Shown here in pieces: positions 9,198-14,445 of a stretch of 14,445 nt of DNA. The notes beneath the pieces were generated by a model. The model was not told where the DNA came from. It searched no databases and saw nothing but the letters and a program-made list of their open reading frames with translations. Made by a program: the position numbers and the translations under genes. Positions within the stretch are counted from its first letter, which is position 1, and each line of letters starts with the position of its first letter. This DNA comes from Stagonosporopsis chrysanthemi (lineage: Eukaryota; Ascomycota; Dothideomycetes; Pleosporales; Didymellaceae), in assembly GCA_022560025.1 (NCBI GenBank), contig JAFISE010000362.1:1-14445 (forward strand), in the 5' to 3' direction.

Positions 9198-10862
9198 ATG
9201 GGCAGGTTCAACTTCGGCAAGAGCGATTCTGCGTCGATGGACAGCAACACTGAGCGTCGTCCGTCAGCAGTTGAGGCCCTTGACAACGCTACACGGAGGC
9301 AGAGCGTCGACGACCATGCAGTCACCGGCGCTGGCGAGATCACCACCCGCCAGTCCATCATTCCCGTACGTTAGCCTCTTGAGTCGACCTTTGTGTTTCT
9401 AACATCGTTAGGTATCCCTTGTCACCATCCTCTTCTTCATGTGGGGCTTCGCGTACGGCCTCCTTGATGTCTTGAACAAGCATTTCCAGGAGACCCTTAA
9501 TGTGACTGCTGCTCAATCTTCCGGTCTTCAAGCGTAAGTCTATGCAACTCGTGCTGAGCTCAAGTGCTGACCAAGACAGCGCCTACTTCGGTGCCTACTT
9601 CATCGGCCCTCTCACATACAGTGGATGGATCGTGCGGAAATTCGGCTACCGCTGGACATTCATCACCGGTCTTTGCATCTACGGCGTTGGAGCTCTGCTC
9701 TTCTGGCCCAGCGGTGTCAAGAGATCGTTCGGAGGCTTCTGCGGTGCCATGTTCGTTGTTGGTTCGGGTCTCAGCACCCTTGAGACATCTGCCAACCCTT
9801 TCATCGTAAGTCTATGAAAAGAAGTTGGCTGCATATGTACTGACAGTGCCAGGCTACTTGCGGTCCTCCCAGATGGATGGAACTCCGTCTTAACCTCGCC
9901 CAGGCCTTCCAGGCCATCGGCAGTGTCGTTGCACCTGTCCTCGCGTCTTTCGTTCTTTTCAAGAACGTGGACAACAACAGCCTGCAGAGTGTACAATGGG
10001 TCTACTTGGGCATTGCATGCTTCGTCTTTGCGCTGGCCGTTGTCTTCTTCTTTGCTCCGTAAGCTCCATTATGTATCCAACCTTGCACCACTTTGACTAA
10101 CCCCATCCCAGTATCCCGGAGATCACAGATGCCGACGTCGCCGCACAGTCTGAGAAGACAGAGGCCACTACCGGTTACGTCGACAAGCCGTTCCGCCACC
10201 AGTACACACTCTTCTGGGGCGTCGCCGCGCAGTTCTGCTACGTCGGTGCTCAGGTCGCAGTGGCCGGTTTCTTCATCCACTACGTGACCGAGGTCAAGCC
10301 GACTCTCACCACCGCCGATGGCTCGAACCTGCTCGCTGTCGCGCAGGCGCTGTTCGCCGTCGGTCGATTCGTCGCCAGTCTGATGATGAAGTGGGTCAAG
10401 CCGCGCTACATCCTGCTGGGGTTCCTCACAGGCTGCTTGGTCTTCATCGCCGCCGCGATTCCCACTACTGGGGATGCTGCCATCGCAATGCTGTGCATGG
10501 TGCTCTTCTTCGAGTCGTGCGTCTTCCCCACCATCTTCACGCTCAGTCTGCGCGGTCTTGGTCGCCACACCAAGCGTGGTGCGTCCTTCCTTGTTGCCTC
10601 GGTCTCTGGTGGTGCTGTCTTCCCGCCCATGCTCGGCGCGGTGGTCGATGCCCGCAACACCCGTATTGCTATGGCAGTGCCCCTGGGTGGTTTCTTGATC
10701 GCTTACTCGTTCCCTATCTACCTGAATCTGTTCAAGGCGAAGGAGCTTGATGCGTTCAATGGCTCCAAGGTTGGTGTTGAGGATGGTCCTACCGACAAGG
10801 CTATTGAGGCTGAGCTGTTCGAGGAGAAGAGTGGAGGCGTTGGCCGGGTAGAGAAGGTCTAG
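9198..10862 (+). CDS. MFS sugar transporter, fucose:H+ symporter (FHS) family
   Basis: Exons 9198-9365, 9412-9533, 9580-9805, 9853-10058 and 10112-10862, with introns of 46, 46, 47 and 53 nt, give 490 residues. A hydrophilic cytosolic N-terminus of about 55 residues precedes a membrane domain with roughly 12 hydrophobic segments. FFMWGFAYGLLDVLNKHF (64-81) and GLSTLETSANPFI (160-172) are typical of the FucP/glucose-galactose transporter branch. Asp75 and Glu165 align with the acidic residues Asp46 and Glu135 known to matter for sugar and proton binding in E. coli FucP. RLNLAQAFQAIGS follows in segment 5, also family-typical. A short loop rich in Glu/Thr after residue 240 links the two halves. 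It probably imports a monosaccharide with a proton across the plasma membrane; which sugar cannot be told. The upstream region has a TATA box and possible CreA sites. It converges with the lipase gene, 181 bp apart. Confidence 0.92.
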
Positions 10863-11043
10863 GATCTTTATATCCTTCGGTGCCTTCATGTTGTTGTTTA
10901 GCAATGGTTTGACGATTTGATATCCCCTATAGACGATGATAGATGAGAATACGAATTCACTTCTTCCAACGATACACCCCAGAATGCTGCGAATGTGTAT
11001 TTGGAGACAATAGCCACCGTCGGATCTTTGAATGAGTTTCAAT

Positions 11044-12093
11044 CTAGAATCTCGCAACTACATCCAGTCCCTTCAAACTCTCCAACCCTCTCTTCTGTTT
11101 GGCATCCGCACAAGAGTACATCCGTGCGAAGTAAAACCGATGAGCCTCAACATCTGTAATCAGCCACGCCGCGTTCCCCTTGAACAAATTCACCGCCCCC
11201 TCATAAACCTTGAAATCCTCAGCCCTCACATCCACCCCATTCTTCACCCCAATGTAATACTCCGGGCTAGTATGCACATACCCCAGCGTCAACAGCAGCA
11301 GCCTGGGCACCGGATCATTCCAATGCGTAACGCGATAGTTCCCACCCTTCTGCGCACTGATGTACGAACTCAACACCGTGCCCCCAACCCGCGGACTGCC
11401 AAACGTATACAGCGCGACGCTCGTGCCCTGATTTCGCAGCTGTGCCGCAGCAAATGCTGCAACCGCGCCACCCAGCGAATGCCCCGTGACCGCAATCTGG
11501 TAGCTGGGATATGCCGCCGCTGTCGTTCTCACGGCAGGGATAACGGCGTCCCGCGCGTCTGTCCAGGACCGCCAGAACCCTGCGTGGGCGTTGCAGCGCG
11601 CGCAGAGATCTGTGGGAATGAGTCCCAAGTCGAGGTTTGTAAGCCAGTTGTCGATGGATTGGGAACCGCGGAAGGAGACGACTATGGCTCTGTTGGTGTG
11701 GTCGAGCGCTACGAAGCCGGTCACATCGGTGAGAGTTTCGGTTCTTGGATTGTGAGTGGATCGCTGGACAGTGGTGGAGGGGATTCACGTACTTGCTGTA
11801 CTCGAGCACGGTTGTGGAGTTTGCTTGTTCGACCGCTGGGCAGTTTCCTGAACCGCAGCGAATCTTGTCGCCGGGAGAGTTGGAGTTGTTGGAGCAGTAT
11901 GCTGCGGAGGCGTATTGAGACATCAATTTGAATCTTTGAAGGAGGGTGTTGTCGATTGCTGTATCTTATCAGCGTGTAGAACGGTCGGATCTGAGTTCAG
12001 ATGTCTACCTCTCTTCTTCGCAACGAAAGGAGCGGCATTGCTGAATAGAATGTTGAGCAAAGAAATGAAAAGGAGTGACAAGAAGTGAGCCAT
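11044..12093 (-). CDS. Secreted class 3 lipase (Thermomyces lanuginosus/FaeA type)
   Basis: Exons 12093-12009, 11958-11793 and 11743-11044, with introns of 50 and 49 nt, give 316 residues. Residues 1-20 are a hydrophobic signal peptide. AKKR (25-28) is a likely Kex2 site ending a short propeptide, and the first intron lies directly after it. RFKLMSQYASAAYC begins the mature enzyme. SFRGSQSIDNWLTNLDL holds the oxyanion region and lid. GHSLGG gives nucleophile Ser173, with Asp227 in HWNDPVP and His285 in DVEAHRFYF. Six cysteines (50, 63, 68, 131, 134, 295) match the three disulfide pairs of T. lanuginosus lipase, so the protein should be secreted and folded. A 21-residue tail follows the last cysteine. 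It should hydrolyse triacylglycerols; feruloyl esterase activity is a close alternative. An upstream ATG at 12135 is in frame but would spoil the signal peptide. Confidence 0.94.
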
Positions 12094-12734
12094 TCTGGGA
12101 TTTTGATAGAACGAATGTGAGCCTCTGAAAGCCAACTCAAAAGGACAGAACGAAGAGAGAGTACCCAGCCTTGGGCCTTTTCATCCCTTTGCCCTCGATT
12201 AATTGTTCTTGCATCAGATGTTCCCCGGGGAAGTCGCAGGGCAAGAATCAAACAACTAACCCGTATAGACAAGTGTATTGAATCTAAAGCCACGCGACGC
12301 CCCGCTCCTCCCGCACAAATGTCGATTACAGCACGTTTGAAAGGGCCCATTGGATGATAACTCCTTATGCGGCTTTGACAGTCACCTCTGCATTTTGCGG
12401 AAATGCGGCGTTCTGGCTTCTGATTGGTTGGGGCATTACAAGTCTGGCGCCTAGATCAGCGCGCTCCTGATAACAGTACTGTGAGACTATAGTAGCCGCT
12501 CCTTAATCGTGGTCATCTTAGCCGAGTTCAGATCAGAACGCCAGTTGGGGTGGAAGACTGGGGTTGCGATTCCAATTCAGACTGAAGAGATGGAGTTAGA
12601 TCGACACACAGCAGGCAGGTACGCTGCGTGTGAGCCGGTGCCTTTTCGCCGATTCGACAAGCTAGATCTTGGAATAGGACATGTTGCTGTCCTTGTTTGA
12701 CTCTTGCCGGTGCGATGCATCGTCCAAATCTCGC
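12094..12734. promoter_or_regulatory. Lipase promoter and LIP2 3' flank
   Basis: These 641 bp lie between the lipase start and the LIP2 stop, with both genes on the minus strand. No gene is supported. Nearest the lipase is a CT-rich leader on the coding strand. The perfect palindrome TTCCCCGGGGAA at 12221-12232, about 130 bp before the lipase start, includes CCGGGG, which fits the carbon-repressor (CreA) consensus SYGGRG on both strands. No convincing TATA box was seen. The half nearest LIP2 has nothing I recognise. Confidence 0.5.
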
Positions 12735-13454
12735 TCACACCTTCAGATACTCTGCAACCCCCTCCTCCCCAGCCCTGTCCACACCCTCAACGCCCTGCAG
12801 CCGCCCTGCAATCTCCTTCACATACTCGCTCCCCACTTCCTCCACGCTCTTCCCTGCCACACCCTGCCTTTCAAAATTAGTCGTCCTCTTCCCCTCCAAA
12901 CCACACGCCACAATCCGATCAAACCACCACAGATCCGTCCCAACATTCAGCCCAATCCCATGACTTGTTATATTCCGCCTCATATGCACCCCCACTGCCG
13001 CTATCTTGTCATCAGGACTCGTCCAGACGCCCGTGTGCTCGGTAGTCATGGCCTTGATACCGTACTTGGCACACGTCGCGATGAGCGACTTCTCAAGCAG
13101 ACAGACATAGTCGCGCGGCGTGAGCTTGTGCGTGCGCAGATCGATGATGGGATATGCGACTAGCTGGCCCGGGCCGTGGAAGGTCGTCTGGCCGCCGCGC
13201 ATGGCCTCGACGAACTCGGCACGGCCATTTGCGCGGAGGTAGGATTGTTGGTCTGGCGAGACGGTGCCGATTTCTCGGCGGCCACAGGTGTAGACGGGGG
13301 CGAACTGGGCGGTTATGATGTGTGGAGGCAGCGCGGGTGCGTTTGTGGGCGGTTTGGAGGCGAGGAAGCGCGAGACGAGGGATTCTTGTAAGCGCGCGGC
13401 TGCTGAATAGGAGACGATGCCTGGAAGATGGATGTGCCGGAGGGCTTGTGCCAT
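12735..13454 (-). CDS. LIP2: Lipoyl(octanoyl)transferase, mitochondrial
   Basis: Single exon of 239 residues, the usual size for the LipB/Lip2 family. It moves the octanoyl group from mitochondrial acyl carrier protein to lipoyl domains (first Gcv3, the glycine-cleavage H protein), before lipoyl synthase inserts sulfur. RGGQTTFHGPGQLVAYPIIDL (86-106) is the classic LipB motif. TGVWTSPDDKIAAVGVHMRR (141-160) carries Lys150, and ITSHGIGLNV follows. Cys184 in RIVACGLEGKRTT is the expected acyl-thioester residue, so the Cys/Lys pair is intact. The N-terminus has few acidic residues and could serve for mitochondrial import, but a cleavable presequence is not obvious. The start ATG is the first in frame, 360 bp from the divergent POP7-like start. 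Confidence 0.95.
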   Translation of the reverse strand: MAQALRHIHLPGIVSYSAAARLQESLVSRFLASKPPTNAPALPPHIITAQFAPVYTCGRREIGTVSPDQQSYLRANGRAEFVEAMRGGQTTFHGPGQLVAYPIIDLRTHKLTPRDYVCLLEKSLIATCAKYGIKAMTTEHTGVWTSPDDKIAAVGVHMRRNITSHGIGLNVGTDLWWFDRIVACGLEGKRTTNFERQGVAGKSVEEVGSEYVKEIAGRLQGVEGVDRAGEEGVAEYLKV

Positions 13455-13814
13455 GTCGTGGTGGTGTGATGGTGTCTACGGGAAAGACGCTTCGAAGATG
13501 TAGTCTTGAGCGCCGTTTGTATCCGGTACTCAGCCTTGATGGTCTTATGGAAGCGTCATGGCGAGCTGCAGTCGTGTCTTCCCCAGGAAGCTGTGGGAAT
13601 ATGTGCAGTGCAAGTCACTATGTAACAAGATCTCGAGATCGAGAAGAAGCAAGCCACTGTCTTTGAGAACAAGTATCGTGGAGTGATGCAGCTGCAAGTA
13701 GCTTTTATCGATAAGACAAAAAGTCCAGGACGCGCCCACCAAAGACGCGCTTTAGACTTCATCTTCAACCACTCTTCAACCACTCTTCGCCCACACAATT
13801 TAAATTCGCCCACC
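13455..13814. promoter_or_regulatory. Divergent promoter between LIP2 and the POP7-like gene
   Basis: A 360-bp gap separates two head-to-head start codons and so must serve both genes. It holds an 11-bp tandem repeat immediately before the POP7-like start. I saw no clear TATA box. The start codon on the plus side has a strong context, CACCATGG. Confidence 0.55.
13762..13788 (+). repeat. Tandem repeat TCTTCAACCAC x 2.5 in the POP7-like leader
   Basis: Two exact copies of the 11-bp unit (13762-13772 and 13773-13783) are followed by a partial third (TCTTC). The repeat ends 26 bp before the start codon and is probably in the 5' UTR or at the transcription start. Confidence 0.85.
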
Positions 13815-14445
13815 ATGGCAGGCCAGAAGCGAACTCGCACCGGCGACCCAAAGCCTGCAAGCAATCCCCAACCACAACAGCAAGAAGACATTGCCATGAC
13901 CGACACACCGCCGTGCGGGCAAGCACAACCACCATCCACAGTCGCCCAGCCTAAACACTCGCGAATAAAAGCAGCACCCTGGAACTCGTTCAACGCAGCC
14001 ATCCACGGCGCACCCTCCAAAGTCCCACGGGCAAACACCACCATATCCCACGCCGAAGCCGTAGAAACCAACAACGCCGCAAAGCGAAAATACCACGAGC
14101 GCAAGAACGCCGCCAAAGCCAAAGCCAAAGCCACAACCTCAACCACAACTACAAACCCCATAACCCCCGCAAACAAGGAACCCATGACGACGACAACGAC
14201 GACGACTAGCGGACCCATCCACAAACGCCCCCTCCTCCCACCCACCGCAACCCTCACCAAAAGGCCCCTCCTGCACCCCGCCCTCCCCTCCCCCTTCTCC
14301 TCGGCCTCGAGCCCAAAAACACTCTACATCACCGCCTCGTCCGCCTTCGTGCCGGCGTGCAAACGCATCCGCGGGCTGCTGACCCAGATCGGCAAGCGGC
14401 GCGCGCAGGCCCAGGGCGCGGTGGCGGCGGGGCGGGCGCGCCGCT
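13815..14445 (+). CDS. POP7: Probable RNase P/MRP subunit POP7/RPP20 (3' end outside window)
   Basis: The open frame starts at a well-placed ATG and runs off the window after 210 codons, so the C-terminus is missing. Residues 1-135 are disordered, rich in Ala, Lys, Thr, Gln and Pro, with AKAKAKA and seven threonines in a row (125-131). Next come KRPLLPP (137-143) and KRPLLHP (149-155), then LPSPFSS, LYITASSAFVPACKRIRGLL (170-189). This order, KRPLLHP-LPSP, then a beta strand, then a helix of the VKRV type, resembles the start of the Rpp20 domain of fungal Pop7 proteins, Alba-like subunits that pair with Pop6/Rpp25 on the P3 stem of RNase P and MRP RNA in the nucleus. The yeast protein has about 140 residues, so the long N-terminus is an extension. 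Identification rests on a short motif; another basic nuclear protein is possible. Confidence 0.62.
   Translation, partial: MAGQKRTRTGDPKPASNPQPQQQEDIAMTDTPPCGQAQPPSTVAQPKHSRIKAAPWNSFNAAIHGAPSKVPRANTTISHAEAVETNNAAKRKYHERKNAAKAKAKATTSTTTTNPITPANKEPMTTTTTTTSGPIHKRPLLPPTATLTKRPLLHPALPSPFSSASSPKTLYITASSAFVPACKRIRGLLTQIGKRRAQAQGAVAAGRARR
14112..14132 (+). repeat. Coding microsatellite GCCAAA x 3.5
   Basis: A 6-bp unit repeated within the POP7-like gene encodes alternating Ala and Lys (residues about 100-106). Length changes in units of six would keep frame. Confidence 0.85.
14187..14207 (+). repeat. Coding ACG-type microsatellite (poly-Thr)
   Basis: Seven consecutive threonine codons, mostly ACG with one ACA and one ACT, follow Met124 in the POP7-like protein. 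It lies in the disordered N-terminal extension, just before the conserved segment. Confidence 0.85.

Noticed and set aside
10002..11057. 351-codon open frame on the minus strand across the transporter gene
   Set aside because: It lies antisense to well-supported transporter exons, reads as hydrophilic low-meaning sequence, and is explained by the codon bias of the GC-rich plus-strand gene.
11032..11931. 299-codon open frame on the plus strand across the lipase gene
   Set aside because: Antisense to lipase exons with an intact catalytic triad and disulfide cysteines; rich in Arg, His, Pro and Ile without domain character, as expected of a shadow frame.
12509..12700. 63-codon plus-strand frame between lipase and LIP2
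   Set aside because: Short, with no signal peptide or motif and no plausible splice partner; likely part of the LIP2 3' flank.
13556..14260. 234-codon Val/Ala/Gly-rich minus-strand frame at the right end, looking like a membrane protein
   Set aside because: It is the complement of the Thr/Ala/Pro/Lys-rich POP7-like frame and spans the leader repeat; hydrophobicity is a by-product of that composition.
1..14445. Scan for tRNA genes, rRNA, CRISPR arrays, transposase genes and long terminal repeats
   Set aside because: No B-box-like GGTTCGAATCC sequence, no spaced direct-repeat array, no transposase or reverse transcriptase motifs and no long terminal repeats were seen by eye on either strand; a tRNAscan and repeat-library search would settle it.

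Overview
The window looks like nuclear DNA of a filamentous ascomycete (Pezizomycotina; I would guess Dothideomycetes, but that is inference). The basis is seven protein genes on both strands, short introns (mostly 46-53 nt) with GTAAGT-like donors and CTAAT/CTGAC-like branch sites, CT- or CAA-rich leaders, no operon-like spacing, and proteins of typical fungal type. I found no tRNA, rRNA, CRISPR array or intact transposon. All gene models below were assembled by hand from splice signals and reading-frame continuity.

Layout. 1-822: non-coding or 5' leader. 823-2466 (+): a two-exon uncharacterised protein with a compact N-terminal region, a Pro/Ser/Thr-rich linker and a long charged coiled-coil C-terminus. 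2467-3740: about 1.3 kb without a gene, holding small repeats and hairpins. 3741-5316 (-): four-exon, membrane-anchored ABHD12/Bem46-like serine hydrolase. 5317-5908: divergent promoter. 5909-7679 (+): three-exon glycylpeptide N-myristoyltransferase (NMT1). 7680-9197: about 1.5 kb of mostly empty sequence, with a possible gene relic on the minus strand and the promoter of the next gene. 9198-10862 (+): five-exon fucose-permease-type (FHS) sugar:H+ symporter. 11044-12093 (-): three-exon secreted class 3 lipase of the Thermomyces lanuginosus type, convergent with the transporter. 12735-13454 (-): intronless mitochondrial octanoyltransferase (LIP2). 13815-14445 (+): 5' part of a probable RNase P/MRP subunit POP7/RPP20, cut by the window edge and divergent from LIP2.

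How the genes relate. NMT1, LIP2 and POP7 are housekeeping functions: protein N-myristoylation, lipoate synthesis, and tRNA/rRNA processing. The transporter and the lipase are nutrient-acquisition genes. Four of the seven products handle acyl groups, but they sit in different compartments and have separate promoters, so I read this as chance neighbourhood and not a pathway. I see no convincing new multi-gene system. The items most worth a second look are the uncharacterised coiled-coil gene at 823-2466 and an in-frame alternative 3' splice site that would interrupt the HGNAG motif of the ABHD12-like hydrolase.
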